A stretch of 58,242 nucleotides of DNA, taken from JAVKDP01 sp040222185 (GTDB lineage: Bacteria > Bacteroidota > Rhodothermia > Balneolales > Balneolaceae). This document shows positions 23,583-31,166 of this stretch, piece after piece; positions within the stretch are counted from its first letter, which is position 1; every line of letters begins with the position of its first letter. Position numbers and translations under genes: made by a program. The stretch is taken from the NCBI GenBank assembly GCA_040222185.1, contig JAVKDP010000049.1, forward strand, positions 1 through 58,242. Direction: 5' to 3'. The notes under the pieces are model-generated. The model was not told where the DNA came from, made no database searches, and saw nothing but the letters and a program-made list of their open reading frames with translations.

Positions 23583-24638
23583 TTAAGTGTTTCCGTTGTT
23601 ACCGATATGTTGAGACCCGCTTTTTATTGATGAATCACGGATTATCAATTCAGACGGCAGAACTGTTTTTGTAAAAGTAAATATGGGCTCTTTGGAATTA
23701 ACCCGCTCAAGAAATAAATGAGCAACTTCTTCCCCCATTTTTTTACTGTGTTGTTCTACGGTCGTTAATGCGGGGTTTACGAGTGAGGTAAAGGCCTCGT
23801 TACTAAAACCGACTATCGCAATTTGGTTCGGGATTTTAATCCCTCTTTTCTTGAGTACTTCCATGGCTCCCATGGCTGCATAATCACTGGATGAGAAGAT
23901 ACCATCGGGAAGGGGGGGCATATTTAAAATTCGTTCTCCGAGATCCTGGCCACTTTCAAATTTGAGGTCACTTTTGAATATCAGGGAAGGGTCGCTTGCA
24001 AGATTGTATTTCTTAAGCGCGTCTTCATAACCAGCCTGCCTATCACGATAGATACTTACATTTCCTGGACCAGCAAAATGAGCAATCCTGGTACAGCCCT
24101 GTTCAATTAAATGTTCTGTAGCTTTAAAACCAGCTTTGTAATCATCAATAACAACAGAGTCCACTTTCATGGAATCCTGCATGCGGTCAAAGAAGATGAG
24201 GGGTATACCTTGTTTTATAATTTTATCAAAATGTTCAAACGAAGTAGTTTCTTTTGCATAAGAGGCGAAAATGCCATCAACCTGTGCTTCCAGCAAAGCT
24301 TTAATATTCAACTTTTCCTTTTCTATTGAATCATTTGACTGGGAAATAATCACATTATAACCTGAGTTCGTAAGCACTTCTTCAAGCCCACGCACTACTG
24401 AACCGAAAAAGTTACGGTCGATTGTTGGAACCAGGATACCAATAAGGTTACTTCTTCCTTTGCGGAGAGCTGCGGCAATACTGTTAGGCTGGTAATTCAT
24501 TTCTTCAGCCATCGCAAATACCAGTTTTTTTGTAGAATCACTTATTCTCGGGTGATCCCGCAAGGCCCTGGAAACCGTAGAAGCCGTAGTGTTAAGCTTC
24601 TTTGCAATATCGTGTATGGTCGTTTTTTTGTTTTCCAA
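23583..24638 (-). CDS. LacI-family regulator of the uronate operon
   Basis: 351 residues: an N-terminal LacI helix-turn-helix (TTIHDIAKKLNTTASTVSRALRDHPRISDSTK, with the hinge NSIAAALRKGRS at about 57–68) and a periplasmic-binding-like sensor domain (LIGILVPTIDRNFFGSVVRGLE onward). It probably represses kduI–kduD–lacI–dctPQM, of which it is the third gene, through the palindrome at 26330–26359. The effector is probably a pathway sugar acid such as 2-keto-3-deoxygluconate; this is inferred. Confidence 0.93.
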   Translation of the reverse strand: MENKKTTIHDIAKKLNTTASTVSRALRDHPRISDSTKKLVFAMAEEMNYQPNSIAAALRKGRSNLIGILVPTIDRNFFGSVVRGLEEVLTNSGYNVIISQSNDSIEKEKLNIKALLEAQVDGIFASYAKETTSFEHFDKIIKQGIPLIFFDRMQDSMKVDSVVIDDYKAGFKATEHLIEQGCTRIAHFAGPGNVSIYRDRQAGYEDALKKYNLASDPSLIFKSDLKFESGQDLGERILNMPPLPDGIFSSSDYAAMGAMEVLKKRGIKIPNQIAIVGFSNEAFTSLVNPALTTVEQHSKKMGEEVAHLFLERVNSKEPIFTFTKTVLPSELIIRDSSIKSGSQHIGNNGNT

Positions 24639-24683
24639 ACCTGGTTAGCCTGATGCTTTCTTACAGATAGTTATAGTTTTCTA

Positions 24684-25469
24684 TTATTCATTCGAAGGTT
24701 TCCCAATAGTAGCAAGAATACCTCCATCTACATAAATAATCTGTCCGTTAACAAAGTTACTTGAATCAGAGGCCAGGAAAACAGCAGTACCTGCTAAATC
24801 TTCCGGATCACCCCATCTCCCTGCAGGAGTTCTATGAATAATAAAATCATTAAAAGGATGTCCATCTACTCGTATTGGTGCGGTTTGAGAGGTAGCAAAA
24901 TAACCCGGGCCGATTCCATTAACCTGGATGTTATGCCGGGCCCATTCAGTTGCCATATTACGCGTTAACATTTTTAGCCCGCCTTTTGCGGCAGCATAAG
25001 CACCAACAGTATCTCGCCCTAACTCAGTCATCATAGAGCAGATATTAACAATTTTACCTCTGTTTCGGGAAATCATATGTTTTACAACATGTTTAGCCAC
25101 TATAAAAGGGCCTACTAAATCTACGTCTATAACCTTTCGGAAATCTTCGGTTTCCATATCTTTAAGAGGTATGCGCTGAATGATACCTGCATTATTAAAA
25201 AGGATATCAATTGGGCCCAGCTCGGTTTCGATATGGTTGATATTCTTTTCAACAGCATGGTCATCTGTTACATCGAAGACAAAACCATGAACTTTATAAC
25301 CTTCAGACCGATACTCCTTTAACGCCAGTTCCATTCGTTCCGGGTTAGAACCGTTTATAACTAATTCAGCTCCGGCTTGGGCTAGTCCGTTTGCCATTGC
25401 CATTCCCAGGCCATGGGTTGCCCCGGTAATTAATGCTCTTTTTCCGTTCAGATCGAATAATGAAGTCAT
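24684..25469 (-). CDS. kduD: 2-dehydro-3-deoxy-D-gluconate 5-dehydrogenase (KduD-like SDR)
   Basis: 261 residues, classical short-chain dehydrogenase: GATHGLGMAMA (NAD-binding Gly motif, about residues 16–26), NNAG (about 92), and the catalytic YAAAK (about 158–162) preceded by the Ser region ICSMMTE. The C-terminal GWGDPEDLAG-type segment (GRWGDPEDLAGTAVFLASDSSNFVNGQIIYVDGG) is typical of KduD. It reduces 2,5-diketo-3-deoxygluconate, the product of KduI, to 2-keto-3-deoxygluconate. The kduI gene is 12 bases upstream, which strengthens the call over a generic SDR. Confidence 0.9.
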   Translation of the reverse strand: MTSLFDLNGKRALITGATHGLGMAMANGLAQAGAELVINGSNPERMELALKEYRSEGYKVHGFVFDVTDDHAVEKNINHIETELGPIDILFNNAGIIQRIPLKDMETEDFRKVIDVDLVGPFIVAKHVVKHMISRNRGKIVNICSMMTELGRDTVGAYAAAKGGLKMLTRNMATEWARHNIQVNGIGPGYFATSQTAPIRVDGHPFNDFIIHRTPAGRWGDPEDLAGTAVFLASDSSNFVNGQIIYVDGGILATIGKPSNE

Positions 25470-25481
25470 AGCATCTTTGTT

Positions 25482-26321
25482 TTATCTCATTTCGCTTGGG
25501 GAGAAACCATCCATATCTCCGTAATCTAAATTCTCTCCGGCCATTCCCCAAATAAAGGTATAATTACTTGTTCCTGAGCCACAGTGGATCGACCAAGGAG
25601 GCGAGATCACTGCCTGGTTGTTTTGTAACCAAATATGACGGGTGTTATCTGGTTCGCCCATAAAATGACAAACTGTTTGTCCATCCGGTACTTCAAAATA
25701 AAAATACACTTCCATTCTTCGGCTGTGTACATGGGCGGGCATGGTATTCCATACACTTCCTACTTTTAATTCAGTCATTCCCATTTGGAGTTGGCATGTG
25801 TCTAGTATGCTATTAACGATGAGTTTTCTAATTACCCGATGGTTCGCTGTTTCTAAAGAACCCAGTTCAACAATCTCAGCATCATTTTGGGAGATCTTTT
25901 TTGTAGGATATGCACGGTGAGCCGGGGTGGAGTTTAAATAGAACAATGGCTGGCTACTTCCCTTTTTGTGAAAACTGACATCCGCTTCACCTCTTCCAAC
26001 ATACAAAGCTTCTTTATGTTCAAGAGTATACTCGGTTTTACCCACTCTCACAATTCCGGTTTCTCCAACGTTTATAATGCCAAGCTCTCGCCGCTCAAGA
26101 AAATAAGTAGCTTTAAGTGGATCAATAGCATCCAGTGGGAGAGGCGTACTTGATGGCTTAGCGCCTCCGGTTATAAAACGATCATAATGCGAGTACACCA
26201 AATTTATCGAATCAGTTGTAAATAAATCAGATATGAGAAAATCATTTCGAATACGCGTCGTGTTATAATTTTCAAAATCTGTAGGGTTGGCAGCGTAGCG
26301 GATTGAATAGGTTGTAGGCAT
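25482..26321 (-). CDS. kduI: 5-dehydro-4-deoxy-D-glucuronate isomerase
   Basis: 279 residues from the ATG at 26321 (MPTTYSIRYAANPTDFENYNTTRIR), the usual KduI beginning; a longer in-frame start at 26354 would lie inside the operator. Other marks: FLERRELGIINVG and WNTMPAHVHSRRMEVYFYF, whose His and Glu residues bind the zinc, and PPWSIHCGSGTSNYTFIWGMAGEN. The cupin enzyme isomerises the open-chain unsaturated uronate released by lyases and unsaturated glucuronyl hydrolases. It is the first gene of its operon. Confidence 0.96.
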   Translation of the reverse strand: MPTTYSIRYAANPTDFENYNTTRIRNDFLISDLFTTDSINLVYSHYDRFITGGAKPSSTPLPLDAIDPLKATYFLERRELGIINVGETGIVRVGKTEYTLEHKEALYVGRGEADVSFHKKGSSQPLFYLNSTPAHRAYPTKKISQNDAEIVELGSLETANHRVIRKLIVNSILDTCQLQMGMTELKVGSVWNTMPAHVHSRRMEVYFYFEVPDGQTVCHFMGEPDNTRHIWLQNNQAVISPPWSIHCGSGTSNYTFIWGMAGENLDYGDMDGFSPSEMR

Positions 26322-26329
26322 AAGAAAAA

Positions 26330-26359
26330 ATATTTTGTGTAATCGATTGCACAAAATAT
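26330..26359. promoter_or_regulatory. LacI-type operator upstream of kduI
   Basis: A 30-bp inverted repeat centred at 26344/26345 with a single unpaired position. Its core TGTAATCGATTGCA fits the LacI-family consensus TGNAANCGNTTNCA, and TTTTGTG/CACAAAA arms extend it. It lies 9 bases before the kduI start, so a bound repressor would block the operon. The operon's own lacI (23583–24638) is the likely ligand. The other side faces the receptor gene at 26645, about 285 bases away. Confidence 0.9.
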
Positions 26360-26644
26360 ATAAATTTTGCTTATTTACGAAAGTACGAATTCAGAAAAGG
26401 AAAGGAATACTCGGGGAAAACCCGGATAAGTGTCAATGATTAAAAGCGCAAAAGTCTCGTTTAAAAGCATGTATGAGTCGATAAATCATAGTGAGTCAGC
26501 GGAAAAAGGTTATTTCAATCATGAAATCAGACCAAAGAAAAAAAGTAATTATTGCATATATAAAGTATACCTAGCATATTAAGCATGTACCTTGGGAGCG
26601 CTTTTTTGAATTCCATTAAAACATATTTACAAATGATTACATAG
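26360..26644. other. Divergent promoter region between the two arms of the utilisation locus
   Basis: No gene. It holds the upstream control of the TonB receptor operon, a short hairpin CGGGGAAAACCCG near 26413, and at 26564–26580 a copy of the putative GntR-regulator motif. Confidence 0.5.
26564..26580. promoter_or_regulatory. Putative GntR-hybrid regulator site, copy 1
   Basis: AGTATACCTAGCATATT matches the inverted repeat at 49999–50023 (core AGTATACTTAATATACT) and the sequence at 46635–46651. The common core is ATACYTARYATAYY. It lies about 65 bases before the receptor start, a promoter-proximal position. Confidence 0.45.
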
Positions 26645-29479
26645 ATGACAAATAAAAGCTCAGATAGCAAAGGTTGGAAATTACTTTTGGTGCTATTTCT
26701 TATAGGTGCTTTCCCCGTCATGCTATCTGCACAGGAAAGGGGAGTGTTATCTGGACAGGTTGTAGACTCAACAACCTCCGAGCCCATTTACGGGGCAAAT
26801 ATATATATCCAGGAATTACTGAGGGGAGCTGCTACAGAAGGTAATGGTGAGTATGAGATTACCAATGTTCCGGCGGGAACTTATAACCTTAGGGTTTCTT
26901 ACCTGGGATATAAAACAAAATTTATAGCAGTAGAAATTCTTCAGGACCGGGGAACAGTACTTAATATCCAGCTATCACCTGATTTTTTGATGGGAGAGGA
27001 GATAACAGTGCTGGCGCAAGCAGCAGGTCAAGCTGCAGCTATTAAAACTCAGTTGGAATCTAATACCATTGTAAATGTGGTGTCCAAAGAGAGGTTATCA
27101 GAATTACCCGATCAAAATGCAGCCGAATCGGTTGCCCGTTTACCGGGAGTTTCGGTTCAAAGGGATGCAGGTGAAGCTTCTAAAGTTGTTGTTCGTGGAT
27201 TATCGCCCAGGTTCAATTCGATTACCGTTAATGGGGTAAGAGTTCCCGGAACCGAGGGTGATCGATCGGTGGATTTAAGTTTATTACCATCGGATGTTCT
27301 GGACGGAATTGAAGTTTTCAAGGCTTTAACACCAGATAAAGATGCTGATGCAGTAGGTGGTACTGTGAATCTTTTGGTTAAAAAAGCACCAATTGGATTT
27401 AAAAGCACAGCCAGTCTTGAATCCGGTTATAATGATATAAGGTCAGACTTTGGCCAGTATAAGGCATCTCTGAATGGAAGTAACCGATACCTGGACAATA
27501 AGTTAGGGGTCCTTGTTTCAGGAAGTATTCAAAGAGCAAACAGGGGCTCAGAACTTTTCGATATAACTCCTGAGTTTAACCAGGAAGACTCTACAATAAA
27601 TAGTATTGAGAACTTAAACTTCACGGATAATTTTCAAATAAGAGATAAGTTCGGTGCCAGTTTAAGTGTGGATTATGAATTCAATGAAAACCATGAGGTT
27701 TACATTTCATCTTTATTTGGCAAGACAAACAGGGACGAGCAGAGATATCGAAAAAGGTACAGAGTAGGAAATACGCGAACTGAATATGATGCCAGGGACA
27801 GGGAACGATATGATCTTCTTTATTCAAATATCCTGAACGGGAAGCACCTGTTTAACGGTTTAAGAATAGATTGGCAGACTTCTTATTCCTACACACTTTC
27901 AAAACAAACCTATGGTAATTATGCTCGTTTTTATGAAGTAGGAGCCTATGATAGCGGCCTTGATAATACCAGTATTGAAAGTGTAATAGATAAAGCCCGT
28001 AATAACCTTAGTGCTACCTATTTCCTATATGGAACTAACGAGACATTTAGAAATACAGAAGGTGATTTTACTGCTTCTGTTAATTTGAGGCATGATTTTC
28101 AGATAGGCGATCGCTTAACAGGATACTTAAAAGCCGGAGGTAAGCTAAGGGATAAAAACAAGATCAATAATCAGGACCAGGTAAGAACGGATTTTAATGT
28201 TATCAGCGAAATAGGCCAAGATAATCCTGATTTGTTTGATTTATACAACGATACCCACATTGCCATTAGTAATTTTATTGATTCCGGGTATAGCGTACCA
28301 AACATAAATGGATATAGTGTTCTGACTCCTGCCCTGGACATGGCCAAACTAAATGACTTTTATTCCACCTATGCAAACTCATATACAAAAAACGGATTTA
28401 TCGATCTGGAGGATTATGAAGCTGGTGAAACTGTAACCTCTGCTTATATAATGGGAGAACTGAATATAGGTCCTAAAATTACATTTTTGCCTGGTGTAAG
28501 GTATGAACATGTAGAAACTTTTTATGAAGGAAGGTTTGGTAACCTGTCAGGGAATCTCGGTGAAGTTGGTACTATTGCAGATACGACAGGGGGCCAGAAT
28601 TATGGAGAGTTTTTTCCTCAGTTCCATTTAAAAGCTAACATTATTGAAGGATTAGATCTCAGGTTGGCTTACACTCAAAGTTTTTCAAGGCCTGATTATG
28701 ATAACCTTGTTCCCTTTGAGCAAGTGAATGATTCGGAGCAGGAACTTCAAAGAGGTAACCCTGATCTGCAACATTCTAAGGCTTATAATTATGATATTTT
28801 TCTTTCTTATTACAATAGCAGGTTCGGCTATATATCAGTAGGCGCTTTCTACAAAGAAATTGAGGACGTTGATTATTTAAGGACAACCAGGCTTACCGAA
28901 GGGGAGTTTGCAGGATACCAGTTAACATCTCCTGTAAATGCATTAGGAAGATCTACCGTACGAGGAATTGAGTTTGACCTGCAAACGGATTTCAGGTTTT
29001 TACCAAAACCACTAGATGGGCTCATACTTTCAACAAACATAGCTTTTGTTGAATCAGAAACATTCTTCCCAATTCTTGTAATAGGGGAAAGAAGCCCGGA
29101 TCCACCTTTCAGGCCCGTGCTAATAGATACTGTACGTGCTGGTAAATTACCAGGACAACCAGACGTTACTGCTTCATTTACTCTTGGATATGAAATCGGA
29201 CATTTTTCAGCAAGAGCCTCGCTTGCATACCAGGAATCTATACTCGAAGAACTGGGCTCCAGTGAGCCACTAGATCAACTATCTAAAGGATTTAGTTTTT
29301 GGGATATGAGGCTGAATCAGTCCTTCAAGAAATATCCAAATGTAACAGTATTTGTATCCATGAATAATTTTACAAGCGAAGCAGAAGAGCAATTTGTAGG
29401 TGCAGGAGCTTTATCGGTTGATACCAGGAATTTTTCTTATGGATTAACAGCAAATACCGGTGTAAGAATAAAATTTTAA
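26645..29479 (+). CDS. TonB-dependent receptor for glycan uptake (SusD-independent type)
   Basis: 944 residues: signal peptide ending VMLSAQ (about residue 29), carboxypeptidase-regulatory-like domain (about 33–115, GQVVDSTTSEPIYGANIYIQ), plug (about 130–245) with SELPDQNAAESVARLPGVSVQRDAGEASKVVVRGLSPRFNSITVNG, and a barrel ending in …VRIKF. The plug pattern is that of the TonB receptors common in Caulobacter/Xanthomonas-type glycan loci, rather than of SusC, and no SusD gene follows. It heads the plus-strand operon and probably imports uronate-containing oligosaccharides. Confidence 0.93.
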   Translation: MTNKSSDSKGWKLLLVLFLIGAFPVMLSAQERGVLSGQVVDSTTSEPIYGANIYIQELLRGAATEGNGEYEITNVPAGTYNLRVSYLGYKTKFIAVEILQDRGTVLNIQLSPDFLMGEEITVLAQAAGQAAAIKTQLESNTIVNVVSKERLSELPDQNAAESVARLPGVSVQRDAGEASKVVVRGLSPRFNSITVNGVRVPGTEGDRSVDLSLLPSDVLDGIEVFKALTPDKDADAVGGTVNLLVKKAPIGFKSTASLESGYNDIRSDFGQYKASLNGSNRYLDNKLGVLVSGSIQRANRGSELFDITPEFNQEDSTINSIENLNFTDNFQIRDKFGASLSVDYEFNENHEVYISSLFGKTNRDEQRYRKRYRVGNTRTEYDARDRERYDLLYSNILNGKHLFNGLRIDWQTSYSYTLSKQTYGNYARFYEVGAYDSGLDNTSIESVIDKARNNLSATYFLYGTNETFRNTEGDFTASVNLRHDFQIGDRLTGYLKAGGKLRDKNKINNQDQVRTDFNVISEIGQDNPDLFDLYNDTHIAISNFIDSGYSVPNINGYSVLTPALDMAKLNDFYSTYANSYTKNGFIDLEDYEAGETVTSAYIMGELNIGPKITFLPGVRYEHVETFYEGRFGNLSGNLGEVGTIADTTGGQNYGEFFPQFHLKANIIEGLDLRLAYTQSFSRPDYDNLVPFEQVNDSEQELQRGNPDLQHSKAYNYDIFLSYYNSRFGYISVGAFYKEIEDVDYLRTTRLTEGEFAGYQLTSPVNALGRSTVRGIEFDLQTDFRFLPKPLDGLILSTNIAFVESETFFPILVIGERSPDPPFRPVLIDTVRAGKLPGQPDVTASFTLGYEIGHFSARASLAYQESILEELGSSEPLDQLSKGFSFWDMRLNQSFKKYPNVTVFVSMNNFTSEAEEQFVGAGALSVDTRNFSYGLTANTGVRIKF

Positions 29480-29526
29480 AGAAATGCTTAATCGTAATAT
29501 TAAAACCCTAAAAAAAAGGAGCAATC

Positions 29527-31086
29527 ATGACAACTGATACAAGCAAACTGTTCAGAATTGTTTGTACATCCGCTCTAAGTATTATCATGGTAATGATAGT
29601 GAACGTACAGGATGTTAAAGCACAACGAACAGTAGAAGTAGAGCAAGGGGTCGGAACCCTAAATGAAGCTATTGAGTCTGATACCACTGCTAATGGTGAA
29701 AGAGTTGATTCAAGTACAGTTTATGTACTTAGTAGTGGTGGTACTTACCTGTTAGATGGTAGTATTGAACATAGAGGATATCACCTGTCAATTGTTGCGG
29801 AAGACGGTTGGACTGAGCGTCCAAAATTGATTCCCGCAGTAGATAATGGCGGAGACTCCAGCAGGCCATTCAGACCTCGAGGAGATCTGACTCTAAGAGG
29901 CTTATACGTTACTAATGAAGATGAATTAGGTGGTAGAAATACCAGAATAATTCGAGTGAGTGAAAATGATGTAACCATTAGTATTGATAATACTCACCTG
30001 GATAAAGACGGCCAAAGTGCCTTCAGGCTTGACGGTACAGGAATCAGGCTCTTCTTGACTAATTCAATTGTTAGTAATATTGGAACTACAGACAGCCCGG
30101 ATAATGGCCGTGGTGTGGATGACCGGGGCAACCAGATTGATACCCTTTGGTTCGCAAACAATACTTTTTATAACCTGACTTCTCAAATCATTCGTGATGA
30201 TGGCGGGCTAATTAACTACGCTTACTTTAATCAGAATACTGCTGTTAATATAGGTAAGAATACCGCTGTTGAATTTGGCCCTGTTGTTAATGGAGTTATG
30301 GAAGACAACTTAATTATAAACGCCGGATTTTATGGCTACGATGCAAATGATGGCGATGATCCATTAGCGGTTGTAAGCCTGGACTCATTAACTCAGTCAG
30401 AAATTGACTCACTTGGAGCTCAAAGCTTCACGACAAGTAATAATAACATTTATTTGTCAACATCAATTTCAGATGCATATCCAGATACGGTATCTGCTCC
30501 GGTTAATTTTAATTCAACAGTATCAGCTTTTATAGCAGAACAGGGCAGTGGAGAAACCTTTTTAAATGAAGGTGTTGCTTTTACTAACGGGCCTGCAGCT
30601 CCTGTAGATGTAGTAACAACATTCTGGACTGACCCGGCAAATGAAAATCCGCCATCTTTCCCTACTGATGGAGAACCTTTTGATTTCGCCTATGCTAATA
30701 CGTTCGATTCCTACACCGGAGGTACCAGTGGCCAACAATTAGGTTCATTAAGCTGGTTTGGTACATTGGTAAGTAATGAAGATGAAGAGCTTCTTTCTGA
30801 AACTCCTAGTGGGTTTAGCATCAACGGAAATTATCCAAATCCATTCAACCCAAGTACTAATATTTCAATCAATCTCCCAGAGGCTGCTGATGTTTCGATT
30901 GAAGTATTTAATATGATTGGACAAAGTGTATTAAGTATTCCAGCACAACGTTTAGGAGCGGGTACTAATCAAACGCTTAGAGTTGATGCCCAAAACCTGA
31001 CCTCAGGAATATACATTTACAGGGTAACTGCACGTGCCGGTTCAGATATTATGACCAGTACAGGTAGAATGACTCTTATCAAGTAA
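29527..31086 (+). CDS. Secreted beta-helix protein with T9SS sorting domain, possible polysaccharide lyase
   Basis: 519 residues with a signal peptide (to about residue 33, …VKAQ). From about 50 to 330 come repeated strand turns with asparagine ladders (LTLRGLYVTNEDE, ISIDNTHLDKDGQSAF, LFLTNSIVSNIG, LWFANNTFYNL, YFNQNTAVNIG), typical of right-handed parallel beta-helices used by polysaccharide lyases such as PL6. The C-terminal 85 residues (GFSINGNYPNPFNPSTNISINLPEAADVSIEVFNMIGQ … GIYIYRV) are a type A sorting domain of the type IX secretion system, so the protein is surface-bound or released. A good AAGGAG site precedes the ATG. Lyase activity is inferred from context; a binding-only role is possible. 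Confidence 0.8.
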   Translation: MTTDTSKLFRIVCTSALSIIMVMIVNVQDVKAQRTVEVEQGVGTLNEAIESDTTANGERVDSSTVYVLSSGGTYLLDGSIEHRGYHLSIVAEDGWTERPKLIPAVDNGGDSSRPFRPRGDLTLRGLYVTNEDELGGRNTRIIRVSENDVTISIDNTHLDKDGQSAFRLDGTGIRLFLTNSIVSNIGTTDSPDNGRGVDDRGNQIDTLWFANNTFYNLTSQIIRDDGGLINYAYFNQNTAVNIGKNTAVEFGPVVNGVMEDNLIINAGFYGYDANDGDDPLAVVSLDSLTQSEIDSLGAQSFTTSNNNIYLSTSISDAYPDTVSAPVNFNSTVSAFIAEQGSGETFLNEGVAFTNGPAAPVDVVTTFWTDPANENPPSFPTDGEPFDFAYANTFDSYTGGTSGQQLGSLSWFGTLVSNEDEELLSETPSGFSINGNYPNPFNPSTNISINLPEAADVSIEVFNMIGQSVLSIPAQRLGAGTNQTLRVDAQNLTSGIYIYRVTARAGSDIMTSTGRMTLIK

Positions 31087-31108
31087 TTGTCATAATAATC
31101 GAATTATT

Positions 31109-31132
31109 AGGGAGCAGGTGAAACTGCTTCCT
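31109..31132 (+). terminator. Intra-operon hairpin after the beta-helix gene
   Basis: AGGGAGCAG and CTGCTTCCT form a 9-bp stem with a 6-nt loop (one G·U), followed by AAATTTTAA. The weak T-run suggests partial termination, so the first two genes (receptor and secreted protein) may be expressed more than the downstream enzymes. Confidence 0.5.
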
Positions 31133-31166
31133 AAATTTTAAAGATACACCGCTTCATATAATTCAA

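Noticed and set aside
26322..26354. Longer kduI start at 26354
   Set aside because: It would place the start codon within the LacI operator and add residues absent from the usual KduI beginning.
26527..26787. Minus-strand open frame over the receptor promoter and signal peptide
   Set aside because: Overlaps a clear receptor start, has no recognisable features and contradicts the promoter layout.
26645..31086. SusC/SusD pair
   Set aside because: The receptor has a non-SusC plug pattern and the following gene is a beta-helix protein with a T9SS tail, not a SusD helical lipoprotein.
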